Below, piece by piece: positions 25,577 through 34,781 of a stretch of 64,000 nt of DNA. Location: contig DASTRY010000086.1 in the NCBI GenBank assembly GCA_035760965.1, positions 21,580 to 85,579 on the forward strand, in the 5' to 3' direction. Within the stretch, counting starts at the first letter, position 1. The number at the start of each line of letters is the position of its first letter. Below the pieces are notes generated by a model that was given only the letters and a program-made list of their open reading frames with translations, searched no databases and had not been told where the DNA came from. Origin of the DNA: JADGHX01 sp035760965. GTDB taxonomy: Bacteria; Pseudomonadota; Gammaproteobacteria; Steroidobacterales; Steroidobacteraceae. The position numbers were made by a program, and so were the translations under genes.

Positions 25577-26791
25577 CTAATGCTTTTCCCGCTCGACGTT
25601 CGGCAGTAGCGCGGCGAGCAATCCGAGCAGCGGCAGGAACGCGCACAGCTCGTATACGAACGTGATGCTCGTCGCATCCGCGATCTTGCCGAGCACCGCC
25701 GCGCCGACGCCGCCCATCCCGAACGCGAACCCGAAAAACAATCCGGCAACCGTCCCAGTACGCCCCGGCATCAGCTCCTGGGCATACACGACGATCGCGG
25801 GGAAGGCCGACGCAAGGATCAGCCCGATGGGCACGGTCAGCACCGCCGTCCAGAAGAGATTCGCGTGCGGCAGGAGCAGCGTGAACGGCAGCACCCCGAG
25901 AATCGAAACCCAGATGATGTACTTGCGCCCGAAGCGATCCCCGAGCGGTCCACCGATGATCGTGCCGGTCGCCACCGATCCGAGGAACACGAACAGCAGT
26001 ACCTGCGAGTGCTGCACGGATACGCCGAACCGATCGATCAGATAGAGCGTGTAGTAGCTGCCGATGCTCGCCATGTAGAAATACTTGGAAAAGATCAGCG
26101 CGAGCAGGATGCCGATGGCGAGCCGTACATCGCGCGGCGACGTGGGCGCGGCAGCGGCCGACTGCTTGCGCGGCTTCAGGCGCGCAAGCCCGTGCTCCTT
26201 GTACCAGTGCCCGACATTGAACAGCACGAACATGCCGAGCATCGCCGCCGCCGAAAACCAGACGACGCTCGACTGCCCGCGCGGCAGCACGATGAACGCC
26301 GCGAGCAGCGGCCCGATGGCGGAGCCGACATTACCGCCCACCTGAAACACGGATTGCGCGAGCCCGTGCCGTCCGCCGGAAGCCATACGCGCCACGCGCG
26401 AGGATTCCGGATGGAACACCGAAGAGCCGGTCCCGATGAGCGCCGCGGCCAGCAGCAGGATCGCGTAATGGCCGGCGTACGCGAGGAGCACGAGGCCGAC
26501 GAGCGTCGACCCCATGCCGAACGCGAGCGAGTACGGCCGCGGCTTGCGGTCCGTGTACGCCCCGACGATCGGCTGGAGGAGCGACGCCGTGATCTGATAC
26601 GTGAACGTGAGGAACCCGATCTGCCCGAAGCTGAGCGCGTACGAGGTCTTCAGCATTGGGTACAGCGCCGGCAGCAGCGACTGCATCAGGTCGTTCAGGA
26701 AATGGCAGAAACTGATCGCGCCGAGCACGGCGAAAGCAGTTTTGGGCGCCGATGCGAGCGGCCTCGCGCCGGCGGCGGCGGTGTCGTTCAC
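25577..26791 (-). CDS. MFS transporter, fosmidomycin-resistance (Fsr) type
   Basis: A 404-residue, 12-helix major facilitator exporter. The N-terminal FCHFLNDLMQSLLPALYPMLK and the DRKPRP loop between helices 2 and 3 match Fsr-type drug exporters, as does GTGSSVFHPESSRVAR in the helix 4-5 region. A second DRFGRKY loop follows helix 8. In E. coli Fsr exports fosmidomycin and related compounds; the substrate here is unknown. The start codon is GTG. It is divergent from the MscS gene. Confidence 0.87.
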   Translation of the reverse strand: MNDTAAAGARPLASAPKTAFAVLGAISFCHFLNDLMQSLLPALYPMLKTSYALSFGQIGFLTFTYQITASLLQPIVGAYTDRKPRPYSLAFGMGSTLVGLVLLAYAGHYAILLLAAALIGTGSSVFHPESSRVARMASGGRHGLAQSVFQVGGNVGSAIGPLLAAFIVLPRGQSSVVWFSAAAMLGMFVLFNVGHWYKEHGLARLKPRKQSAAAAPTSPRDVRLAIGILLALIFSKYFYMASIGSYYTLYLIDRFGVSVQHSQVLLFVFLGSVATGTIIGGPLGDRFGRKYIIWVSILGVLPFTLLLPHANLFWTAVLTVPIGLILASAFPAIVVYAQELMPGRTGTVAGLFFGFAFGMGGVGAAVLGKIADATSITFVYELCAFLPLLGLLAALLPNVEREKH

Positions 26792-26922
26792 GTTCCGACT
26801 CGGGGAGCAAAATGGGCCGGGTTAGAGTGCCAGTTATGCCCGGTGCTGTCATATCCGTCGATCGGGGGAGTCGGCGCGCGGCGCCTTTCGGCGCGCGCTT
26901 CGAGCTTGCATTATGATGGGCG

Positions 26923-28854
26923 ATGCTCCGCTTTCGCCGCCTCGCCGCGCTCTGCCTCGCCTGCTCACTCATCACGCTGGCCGCTGCGGCGGACTCCCCC
27001 GCGCCGGCGAGCAAGCCGGACGAGCACAAGCGAGCCGTCCTGACCGGCGACCAGGTGGTGCAGATCCTCGACGAAACCGTCGACTGGTATCGCACCCTCG
27101 GCGCCCAGCAGCAGTCGGCCACGCAACCGAGCGATCTGCTGATCCTGTACGCCAACCGTCAGGTCGCCGAGAAGGTGCTCGACCTCGCCTTCCAGATCGC
27201 GCGCGCGAACGCCGAGCTGTTGAGCAGCGAGGCCGATCTCGAAGAGAAGACTGCGGAGGCCACGGGTACCTCGCGGCGCAACCTCGTTCAGGTGCAAGCG
27301 CAGCTCGAAGCGCGACGCCAGATGCTGCAGCAGCAGATCGCCGCGCTGAAGAGTGAAATCCCCACCGCGAAGAAGGACAAGAGAAGCGAGCTCGAAGCGA
27401 AGCTCGGCGAGAGCCAGAGCGAGCTCGATCTCGTGAACGCGCGGCTGAACATGGTGTCCACCATGTCGCAGTTCGTCTTTCAGAGCGACACCGCGCGGGC
27501 CGGAGCGAATTCGCTGAAGCAGCACATCGATGCGATCGCGGCATCCATCCCGTCGGCGGCCGCTGCGGCGCCGGCCTCGGCTTCGAGCGGCGCGGCGCCG
27601 GCGAGCAGCACCGCCGCACCCGCCGGAGCTGCTCGCGAGGACACGGGGGCCCGGCGCCTCGGCATCTGGGACCTCGCGGGCACGGTCCTGCGGCTCCAAG
27701 CGAAGATCGGCACCATCGACGAGATCGACCGGCGCACCGCGGAGCTGCAAGACACGTTCAAGCAGATTCGCACGCCGCCGCTCGAGCAGATCCAGGCGCT
27801 CTCCGCACGCGGCGATGAGCTCGCCAAAGCGGTGGACAACGCGGACAGCCGCGTGCTGCGCGACATGCGCGGCCAGTTCGACACGCTCGCATGGCTCTTC
27901 AAACAGACCGCGTCGATTCTCGTGCCGCTGAGCCAGCAAGGCGTGCTGCTCGATCAGTATCGGAGCAACCTGAAGAGCTGGCGCGGCATCACGCAGAACC
28001 AGTATCGGGAGGCGTGGAAGGCGCTCGGCGTGCGCGTTGCGCTGCTGCTCGCACTCCTCGCCCTGGTGTTTGCAGCGGCGGAGGTATGGCGACGAACCGT
28101 GTTCCGGTACGTCCACGAGGCGCGCCGGCGCTATCAGTTGCTGCTCATCCGCAAGATCGTGCTCGGCGTTCTCGTCGTCGCGATCGTCGGCATCACGTTC
28201 GCGACGGAGTTGAGCTCGCTGGCGACGTTCGCGGGGCTCCTCACGGCCGGTCTCGCGGTCGCGATGCAGAGCGTGCTGGTCTCGATCGTCGGGTACTTCT
28301 TCCTCATCGGCAAATACGGCATCCGCATCGGCGATCGCGTGCAGATCGGCACGGTCACCGGCGAAGTGATCGAGCTCGGGCTCGTGCGGCTGCACCTCAT
28401 GGAGCTGAGTGGCAGCGGCCCGCTCGGACCCACGGGCCGCGTGGTCGGCTTCGCGAACTCGATCGTGTTCCAGGCGTCCGGAGGCATCTTCAAGCAGATC
28501 CCCGGTGTGAACCTCGCGTGGCACGACATCACGCTGAAGTTGCCGGAAGGATGCGACTACAACGCGCTGAAGGAGCGTCTGCTCGCGGCGGCGAACGCGG
28601 TGATCGCAGACTATCGCGAGGACTTCGCGCGCCAGACGCGAGAGATTCAGAAGACGACGTCACTGCATGACGGCGGTGAGGCGCAGGCGCAAGTGCAGCT
28701 GCGGTTCTCCGTCGAAGACGTGGAAGCGACGGTGCGGTATCCGGTGCAAATCACGCGCGCCGCGGAAATCGACGAACGCATCTCGCGTGAGATGCTGAAC
28801 GTGATTCGGGCAGCGGGGCATACGCCGCCGCCCGCGCTCACTCAGCAGCGCTAG
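26923..28854 (+). CDS. MscS-family mechanosensitive channel with long periplasmic N-terminus
   Basis: A 643-residue membrane protein. It has a signal peptide (residues 1-22), a long periplasmic, helical region rich in coiled coil (about 40-360, interrupted by an Ala/Ser/Pro linker near 203-240), then membrane helices at about 367-390, 405-428 and 432-460 and the MscS beta-domain near 470-540 (GIRIGDRVQIGTVTGEVIEL). The pore-helix region contains AGLLTAGLAVAMQSVLVSIVGYF. The build is like the MscK/YbiO group, tension-gated channels that relieve osmotic shock. No operon partner is clear. Confidence 0.88.
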   Translation: MLRFRRLAALCLACSLITLAAAADSPAPASKPDEHKRAVLTGDQVVQILDETVDWYRTLGAQQQSATQPSDLLILYANRQVAEKVLDLAFQIARANAELLSSEADLEEKTAEATGTSRRNLVQVQAQLEARRQMLQQQIAALKSEIPTAKKDKRSELEAKLGESQSELDLVNARLNMVSTMSQFVFQSDTARAGANSLKQHIDAIAASIPSAAAAAPASASSGAAPASSTAAPAGAAREDTGARRLGIWDLAGTVLRLQAKIGTIDEIDRRTAELQDTFKQIRTPPLEQIQALSARGDELAKAVDNADSRVLRDMRGQFDTLAWLFKQTASILVPLSQQGVLLDQYRSNLKSWRGITQNQYREAWKALGVRVALLLALLALVFAAAEVWRRTVFRYVHEARRRYQLLLIRKIVLGVLVVAIVGITFATELSSLATFAGLLTAGLAVAMQSVLVSIVGYFFLIGKYGIRIGDRVQIGTVTGEVIELGLVRLHLMELSGSGPLGPTGRVVGFANSIVFQASGGIFKQIPGVNLAWHDITLKLPEGCDYNALKERLLAAANAVIADYREDFARQTREIQKTTSLHDGGEAQAQVQLRFSVEDVEATVRYPVQITRAAEIDERISREMLNVIRAAGHTPPPALTQQR

Positions 28855-28990
28855 CGCTCAGGTGTGAGGCGCCGCGCCCTCGCGCCGGAAGCTTCCGCCC
28901 GGTGCTTCGGCCGACGGCGCACCTGACGACTTTCGGCGCGCGAGCCTCGCCGCCAGTTCGTGCGTGCAAGCTTCAGCGTGCACCCGTCGA

Positions 28991-29260
28991 TCAGTACTCG
29001 GCGAACGCATCGTCCGGATAGCAGTACAGCCAGCGCTCGCCCGGCTCCGCCGACGCGATCACCGGATGGTGAACGGCGCGTGCGTGCTTGCTCGCGTGGC
29101 GATTCGGGGAGCTGTCGCAGCAGAGCGTGACGCCGCACTCCTGGCACGTCCGCAGATGGACCCAGCGTGATCCGATCTTCACGCACTCCGCGCATTCGCG
29201 CTTCGCAGGACCTTTCACCGATGTGATGGCCGACAGATGCGCGCATGTCGCGGGTGCCAT
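28991..29260 (-). CDS. UBP-type zinc finger protein
   Basis: An 89-residue protein that is essentially one UBP (ubiquitin-hydrolase-type) zinc finger: CAECVKIGSRWVHLRTCQECG followed by VTLCCDSSPNRHASKHARAVHHPV and W-YCYPDD. All metal-binding Cys and His positions expected of the fold are present. Bacterial stand-alone versions are common and have no known role. It sits 15 bases downstream of nothing on its own strand except a DUF885 gene whose start is to the right (31275), so its own promoter must lie at 29261-29274 or within that gene's end. Confidence 0.88.
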   Translation of the reverse strand: MAPATCAHLSAITSVKGPAKRECAECVKIGSRWVHLRTCQECGVTLCCDSSPNRHASKHARAVHHPVIASAEPGERWLYCYPDDAFAEY

Positions 29261-29274
29261 AGGGAATCCTCCGC

Positions 29275-31275
29275 TCAGTCCTGCCGTTTCAACTTGGCGA
29301 TCAGCTCATCGCCGAAGTATCCGGCGGCGATCGTCCCCTGTTTCATGAACTCGAGGTGGAAGCGCTGCTCCGAGAACTTGTCGCCGAGCTCGCGCTTCGC
29401 GCGCTCGCGCAGCGCGAGGATCTGATCCCTGCCGATACGGTACGTGATCGCCTGCGTCGGCCAGCGCGAGTAGCGATTGATCGCAGCCCGTGCCGACTTG
29501 CAGCTCGCGGCTTTCGCGGGCTGCTTCAACGCCTTCGCATCGGAACAGCTTCCAGGCAGGAAATCCACTGTTTCCGAGAACAGCGTGACGGCCTCGTCGA
29601 AGCCCAGCTTGCCGGTGTGCAGGCCGGTATCGATCCGCACGCGCAGATCGCGATAGAGCAGCCCACGCAGCTGGTAGAGCCGCTCTTCCGGCGAGTAGAA
29701 ACCCATCGGCGCCTTCGGTTGCGGCTCGGCGACGAGACCTTCGGCATAGAGCGCCCAGCCCTCGGCGGCCATCGAGTCCTCCCACATCGAGGAGGAATCT
29801 TCCACCGCGCCCGGCGTGAGCCAGCGGACCGGCGAGATCAGGTCTCGATACTGCGCCATGACCTTGTAGTGCCAGTCGTGTCCCGGGAAGCCCTCGTGCG
29901 CGGCGAGGTCTGCGATGGCGTATGCGTTGTGCTGCTGTTTCAGCTCTTCGACGTTGTCGCCCGTCGGCGTGACGTAGAAGCGACCGACGCCGGTGCTCTT
30001 GAACGGCGGCGCGGGGTAGTACGCCGCGCCGTCTATCCCCGAGCGCAGCGGCGGCGGCGTGATCGTGACTTCGAGCTTGTAGTCGTCGGGCACGACGAAG
30101 AGGCCGCTGCCGCGCGCGTACTCCACGAGCTTGCGCCCGATGTTCACGTAGTTCTGGATCATCTGCGCGTCCGTCTTCGGCGCGTTCGAGCTGAGCTTGT
30201 CGAAGACCTTCGCGACGGCGTCGTGGCCGTCGGCGGCAATGGGTATCTTGCGATCCGCCGCGATCTGCTTTGCGAGCGCGACCATCTCGCTGCGCGTCTT
30301 CTGGACGATGGGCCAGGACTCCGCGTACAGCTCATCCGCGGTCTTCGTGAGGCGCAGGTTGTTGCGCAGGGCCCAGTTGTACTCCTCTGCGCCGAAGGCG
30401 AAGCGATCCGCACGGAACGCGGGTTTCAGCGCCGACGCGTCCTCCTTCTTGACGTCGTCGAAGAACGTGGTCGCGATGTACTCGCGAAAGCCCGTGTATG
30501 CGGCGGCGGCCGCCTTGCTCGCCGTGCGGAGATCCGCGAGCAGCGCGTCCCGCTTGTCGCCGGTCACGTACTGCGCGGCGAGGTCGGGCAGCGTCTTCGC
30601 GAAGTACTCGGCGTCCGCGGCCGCGCTGCCGAGACCGGAGAGCATGAGCATGCGCCAGTCGGGCGTGTTCTTCGCGGCGATGCCGGCGTTCAGCTGATCC
30701 TTCGCCACGCCGAGATACGTGGGAATCGCGCTCACGCGTTCGATGACGTGCTGCCACTCTTCGGGCGTGCCGTACGTCTTCGCGCCCGTCGGCGTCATGC
30801 CCTGGATCTGCCAGTCGACGCCGCGGAACGGCTCGTCCATGTAGCTGTCGAGCGAGCGCTCCTGATAGCGGCGCACGCCGTGCTCGCGCAGAAGGAATTC
30901 GATCTGCGCGAGGGCGACGCTCTTGTCGATGCGACGGCGCGCGCTGAGCGTCGCGTCATCGAGCGCGGTGAATTGCTGCTTGAACTCGGCGAGCTTGGCG
31001 TCCTCGTCCTGCAAGCCGCCGGGCGAATAGTCGCGGAGCTTGCCGTCGATCGCGGCGAGCGTCGGGTCGAAATCCGAGCCGCCGAGATATGTTGCCACGA
31101 CCGGGAAGCGCTTCAGGAAATACACGACGTACTCGTGTTCGAGCTTGCTGAAGGCGGCGTCGCCCGTCGGGGCGGCGGGTGTGGAGGCTTGTGCCGTGAC
31201 CGGCGGCGGCGTGCTCGAGCCGCACGCGGCAAGGAACGAGAGGACGAGAGCAAGGGCGAAGGGAGTGCGCTTCAC
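29275..31275 (-). CDS. DUF885 lipoprotein, predicted metal-dependent peptidase
   Basis: A 666-residue lipoprotein with signal peptide ending FLAACGSS (Cys about residue 19) and a DUF885 domain over nearly the whole length. The key motif HEGFPGHDWHY near residue 457 matches the HEGxPGH zinc-binding helix of the family, with a downstream Glu-rich helix (SMWEDSMAAEGWALYAEG) providing further ligands. DUF885 proteins look like gluzincin-type peptidases related to M3/M32, but substrates are mostly unknown. The GTG at 31275 starts the gene. The UBP finger gene follows after 14 bases. Confidence 0.9.
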   Translation of the reverse strand: MKRTPFALALVLSFLAACGSSTPPPVTAQASTPAAPTGDAAFSKLEHEYVVYFLKRFPVVATYLGGSDFDPTLAAIDGKLRDYSPGGLQDEDAKLAEFKQQFTALDDATLSARRRIDKSVALAQIEFLLREHGVRRYQERSLDSYMDEPFRGVDWQIQGMTPTGAKTYGTPEEWQHVIERVSAIPTYLGVAKDQLNAGIAAKNTPDWRMLMLSGLGSAAADAEYFAKTLPDLAAQYVTGDKRDALLADLRTASKAAAAAYTGFREYIATTFFDDVKKEDASALKPAFRADRFAFGAEEYNWALRNNLRLTKTADELYAESWPIVQKTRSEMVALAKQIAADRKIPIAADGHDAVAKVFDKLSSNAPKTDAQMIQNYVNIGRKLVEYARGSGLFVVPDDYKLEVTITPPPLRSGIDGAAYYPAPPFKSTGVGRFYVTPTGDNVEELKQQHNAYAIADLAAHEGFPGHDWHYKVMAQYRDLISPVRWLTPGAVEDSSSMWEDSMAAEGWALYAEGLVAEPQPKAPMGFYSPEERLYQLRGLLYRDLRVRIDTGLHTGKLGFDEAVTLFSETVDFLPGSCSDAKALKQPAKAASCKSARAAINRYSRWPTQAITYRIGRDQILALRERAKRELGDKFSEQRFHLEFMKQGTIAAGYFGDELIAKLKRQD

Positions 31276-31572
31276 AATGCGTTACCCGCGACGAAAGGAA
31301 AGCCGGCATTTTAGCCCGTGCGTCCACTCGGCGGGCTCGAAAGCGCGGCGAACGGAGCGGACGGAGGGTCGAGCGCGTGCCGCGCGCTCGCGGCAGCAGC
31401 TCAGAGGCTTGCCGCAGGGCGCGTCCACGCGGTTCATCGGCGAGGCACAGCGCACCGACATCGCGCGGCTCATCGGCGAAGCGCCGGCACGCGGACGTAC
31501 GCGAATCGTCGTGCGGCTGGCGGAATGCGAGCGCTCCAGGCCGCTTGCGCTGCGCGTTAGTGAGTCTTTCGC
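31276..31572. other. gene-less interval
   Basis: About 300 bases, GC-rich, with only Arg/Ala-rich chance frames. It holds the promoter of the DUF885 gene at its left. I see nothing else. Confidence 0.45.
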
Positions 31573-31917
31573 TCAGCGCTCGCGCTTGGGCGCCTTCGGG
31601 CCGATCTCGTTGAGCACGTCGTCCGCCCAGCTCATCGCGGCGGTCACATTCGGAAACCCGATCGTGCTCGTCAGCACGAGGAGCGCGTGGCGTATCTCCT
31701 CGGGCTTCAGGCCGCACGCAAGGCCGCGCCGCACGTGGCTGTGCACCGCGCCTTCCGAGCGCGACGCCGCCGCCGCGGCGAGTTGTACGAGGTGCAGAGT
31801 CTTATCATTCAGCGGGCCCGCAACCCGAGCGGCTTCACCCAAAGCTTCGAGGGCGTCGAAATACTTCGGGTAGTCGGCTCTGAGCTTCAGATACAAGCCC
31901 GGCATCTTGGTGGCCAT
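31573..31917 (-). CDS. carboxymuconolactone decarboxylase (AhpD-like) family protein
   Basis: A 114-residue all-helical protein of the CMD/AhpD fold: YPKYFDALEALGEAARVAGPLNDKTLHLVQLAAAAA, then SEGAVHSHVRRGLACGLKPEEIRHALLVLTSTIGFP. The usual AhpD redox motif E-x-C-x-x-C-x3-H is reduced to S-E-G-A-V-H-S-H, without the cysteines, so peroxidase activity is unlikely. ATG 31917 has GGAGG upstream and gives the usual length. It is divergent from the DUF892 fusion gene. Confidence 0.87.
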   Translation of the reverse strand: MATKMPGLYLKLRADYPKYFDALEALGEAARVAGPLNDKTLHLVQLAAAAASRSEGAVHSHVRRGLACGLKPEEIRHALLVLTSTIGFPNVTAAMSWADDVLNEIGPKAPKRER

Positions 31918-31978
31918 GCCTCGGTCCTCCGGTACGCACATTGCTAACTCGGGTCACCCTCACCGCGGAGAGTGCGTC

Positions 31979-32782
31979 ATGAACGTTCAGAGTGGCAACG
32001 TCGGTCCCGTCGAAAAATGGGCATCACTGATCGGGGGATCCCTGCTCACGCTTGCTGCCCTGACTCGCGGCGGCGTGCTGCGCCGAGCGGCTCTGGGCGC
32101 GACCGGCGTCTCGCTCATGATACGCGGGAGCACCGGATACTGCGCCGTCAAAGGCGCACTTGCCGGCGAAACGACGCTGCGTGACGGCCTCACCGAGCAG
32201 TGGAACCGCATGAGGAGCGGCCTGCGCAGCACGGCGGCGTCGGACATCGGCAATATGGACACGCTGTTCGTCGAGGAGCTGCAAGAGCTGCACAGCGCCG
32301 AAGCCCAGCTCGCCTCGCTGATCGACCGTCTGGCGCCGAACGTCGCAAACGTCGAGCTCGAGCGCGTGCTGGAAGGCTACGAGACCGAAGTGCGCTCGCG
32401 CGCGCAGGACCTGGCGCGGATTCTCCGGAAGCGAGGGGCGGACCCGCGTGCGCATCCCGATCAGGCGATGCGCGCGCTCGTGAACGAAACGCGGAAGATG
32501 GCCCGCGTGTACGCGAAGAACGTGCGGGATGCCGCTCTCATCGCCTCCCTCCAGCGCATCCTTCACTACAAGATCGGGGGTTACGGCACGGTCGCGACGT
32601 ACGGGAAGCTGCTCGGCGACATCGAGGACGCCTCGCGCCTCGCCGAATATGCGGATCGCGACAAGCAGATCGACAAGGAGCTCACGCAGCTCGCGACGCA
32701 GGTGGTCAATCCGATGGCGCGATCGCAGCCGGGTCTGTCCACTCCGGCTGCGGCTGCAGCCGCGACGACCACGACGCACTGA
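31979..32782 (+). CDS. DUF2892-DUF892 fusion protein
   Basis: A 267-residue protein. Residues 1-65 form a DUF2892 (YgaP-like) membrane module with two hydrophobic helices (EKWASLIGGSLLTLAALTRG and RAALGATGVSLMIRG). Residues about 90-245 match DUF892, a ferritin-like four-helix family: MDTLFVEELQELHSAEAQLASLIDRLAP, then VLEGYETEVRSRAQDLARIL and the late ASRLAEYADRDKQIDKELTQLA. DUF892 members are tied to stress responses in other bacteria. Here the helix bundle is tethered to the membrane. The ATG is preceded by GGAG. Confidence 0.83.
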   Translation: MNVQSGNVGPVEKWASLIGGSLLTLAALTRGGVLRRAALGATGVSLMIRGSTGYCAVKGALAGETTLRDGLTEQWNRMRSGLRSTAASDIGNMDTLFVEELQELHSAEAQLASLIDRLAPNVANVELERVLEGYETEVRSRAQDLARILRKRGADPRAHPDQAMRALVNETRKMARVYAKNVRDAALIASLQRILHYKIGGYGTVATYGKLLGDIEDASRLAEYADRDKQIDKELTQLATQVVNPMARSQPGLSTPAAAAAATTTTH

Positions 32783-32979
32783 CGGAGCGAGCACGGCCAC
32801 GCGAGTTGCGCGGGGAGCGGCAGATCGCGCGAACAGAACCGCGGCTGCGCCCGGCGCGGCAGATCGATCGGCCGCGTCGAGTTTGATGTAGCGGCACATC
32901 GAGCGAGCGCGACGAGCCGCGCCCGGGAGCGGCCAAATCGTCGAGAACCGCTCGTGCCGCTTTGGTATCGTGATGGCGA

Positions 32980-33687
32980 ATGTCGCTGGCCACACAACTG
33001 CGTGAGCTCGGTTTCGCCTGGATCGGCGCGGACGACATGCGCGCGCTGCTGCCCGCCTCTGCGCTACGCGACTGGGCATCCTTCGCGGCGACGTGGAACG
33101 ATCTCGGCGTCGACACCTACATGGCGGACGGCGGGCGCTATCGCCGGCGGCGGTTCAGCGCGTTCGCCGTCACGGCGGACGTCATCGCGCGCAAGCCGCA
33201 CCAGCCGCACTATCAGAGCCGCGACTACAACCCGCTGAACGGCGGCATCGAGCGCTGGTTTCAGCCGATCACGGACGAAGCGGCGGGTCACGCGATCTTC
33301 CAGGCGATCCTGCGGCTGTGCTTCGAGGTGTTCGACGGGCTCACGCCGGCCGCGTCGCGGCCTGCCGCGTGGCACGTGGAGTGCCATCAGTTCCGCATCG
33401 AGGCGCGCGCCGGCGAGCACGGCCAGCCGACACCCGAAGGCTTGCATCGCGACGGCGTGGATTGGGTGCTCGTGATGCTCGTGACGCGCGAGAACGTCGC
33501 GGAAGGCGTGACGTCCATTCACGATGCGGCGAAGAAGCTCATCGGGCGCTTCACGCTCACGCAGCCGCTCGACTCGGCGTTCGTCGACGACAGCCGCGTG
33601 TATCACGGCGTGACGCCGGTCGTGCCGATCGATCCGGCGCGGCCGGCCTATCGTGACGTGCTGGTGGTGACGTTCCGGCGCGGCTGA
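32980..33687 (+). CDS. 2OG-Fe(II) dioxygenase family protein (PF10014 type)
   Basis: A 235-residue cytosolic enzyme of the 2OG-Fe dioxygenase family that includes amino-acid hydroxylases such as L-isoleucine dioxygenase. The iron ligands are visible as HRDGVDWV (H-x-D, about residues 155-157) and a distal His in VYHGVTPV (about 211), with R further on for 2-oxoglutarate. Family members hydroxylate free amino acids; the substrate here is not predictable. It ends four bases from the convergent EamA gene. Confidence 0.88.
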   Translation: MSLATQLRELGFAWIGADDMRALLPASALRDWASFAATWNDLGVDTYMADGGRYRRRRFSAFAVTADVIARKPHQPHYQSRDYNPLNGGIERWFQPITDEAAGHAIFQAILRLCFEVFDGLTPAASRPAAWHVECHQFRIEARAGEHGQPTPEGLHRDGVDWVLVMLVTRENVAEGVTSIHDAAKKLIGRFTLTQPLDSAFVDDSRVYHGVTPVVPIDPARPAYRDVLVVTFRRG

Positions 33688-33691
33688 GCGC

Positions 33692-34621
33692 TCAGCTCGC
33701 CGGCTTCGGCTTCATCTGACTCAGCGCGACACCCGACAGGATCAACGCGCCGGCCAGCGCCATGCTCGGCGTGAGCGGCTCACCGAGCAGCATCCACGCC
33801 CACAGCACGCCGAACAGCGGGATGATGTACGTCACCGTCACCGCGCGCGGCGCGCCGATGCGGTGAATCAGCCGAAAATAGAAAACATATGCGAGCCCGG
33901 TGCAGAGCACGCCGAGCAGCGCGGCGCTGACCCACGAGACCACCCCGATCGGCTGATGCGGCCACGTCGCGATCGCAAGCGGCGCAACCAGCACGCTCGC
34001 GCAGATCAGGCTCGCCGAAGCAACCGCGCTCGCGGGAACGCCAACCAGATAGCGCTTCAGCATGTTGCCGCCGAACCCATAGCAGAGCGCCGCGGCCGCG
34101 CCGGCCAGCGCCGCAGGCCACACGGTCGTGCCGCCGCTCGTGCGTCCGCTCGCAAGCACGACGACGCCGACGAATCCGAGCAGCAGTCCCGCCGCACGCC
34201 GCGCACCGATCTGCTCGTGGAAGAACAGAAACGCCACCATCGCCGTGAACGGCACCGCCATGGCATTCGTGATCGCGCCGATCCCGGCCGGCGCGCGCTC
34301 CGCGCCCCACGCGAAGAGCGTGAACGGAATCGCCGAGTTGATCGCGGCGATGCCGGCGAGCCGCAACCACAGCGCGCCGGTGAACTGCGCACGCGCGCGC
34401 CACAAGAACGGCACCAGGATGAGCGCGCCGAGGGCGAGCCGGATCTCCACCAGCGCAAGCGGACCGAAGTCCTTTGCGGACACGCGCATGAACAGAAACG
34501 AGGCGCCCCAGATCGCGCCGAGCGCGATGAGCTCGACGGGCGTGAGCCAGGACTGCGTCGCTGCCGACGGCACCGCGGTGCTCGCGCCGATCGAGGGCGC
34601 AGGGTTGGGAGTCGATGACAT
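33692..34621 (-). CDS. EamA/DMT-family transporter
   Basis: A 309-residue inner-membrane transporter with ten helices built from two EamA repeats (about residues 29-160 and 172-300). Repeat signatures include ALGAIWGASFLFMRVSAKDFGPLALVEIRL and, in the second half, TVTYIIPLFGVLWAWMLLGEPLT. Such proteins mostly export amino acids or metabolites. The N-terminal 25 residues are Pro/Ser-rich and cytosolic. Nothing in the sequence names its substrate. Confidence 0.9.
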   Translation of the reverse strand: MSSTPNPAPSIGASTAVPSAATQSWLTPVELIALGAIWGASFLFMRVSAKDFGPLALVEIRLALGALILVPFLWRARAQFTGALWLRLAGIAAINSAIPFTLFAWGAERAPAGIGAITNAMAVPFTAMVAFLFFHEQIGARRAAGLLLGFVGVVVLASGRTSGGTTVWPAALAGAAAALCYGFGGNMLKRYLVGVPASAVASASLICASVLVAPLAIATWPHQPIGVVSWVSAALLGVLCTGLAYVFYFRLIHRIGAPRAVTVTYIIPLFGVLWAWMLLGEPLTPSMALAGALILSGVALSQMKPKPAS

Positions 34622-34781
34622 GTGGGATGCCTATCCGGCGAGAGAATGGGCGCCATTCTACCTGCGCCCGCGCGAAACGCTTCGATGCGTATCGAAGGCT
34701 CCGGTGAATGTCGTTTAACAGACGTTGAGCAACGCTAAAACCGGACATCACGGCGAGCGCAATTCGCTACCATACCGCGCC

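Noticed and set aside
23070..25646. 858-codon open frame antisense to the GH94-type phosphorylase
   Set aside because: No domain, Arg-rich, lacks a start signal, fully covered by a recognisable gene on the other strand.
29356..31314. 652-codon open frame antisense to the DUF885 gene
   Set aside because: Arg/Val/Leu-rich antisense translation with no family; the DUF885 HEGFPGH motif fixes the true strand.
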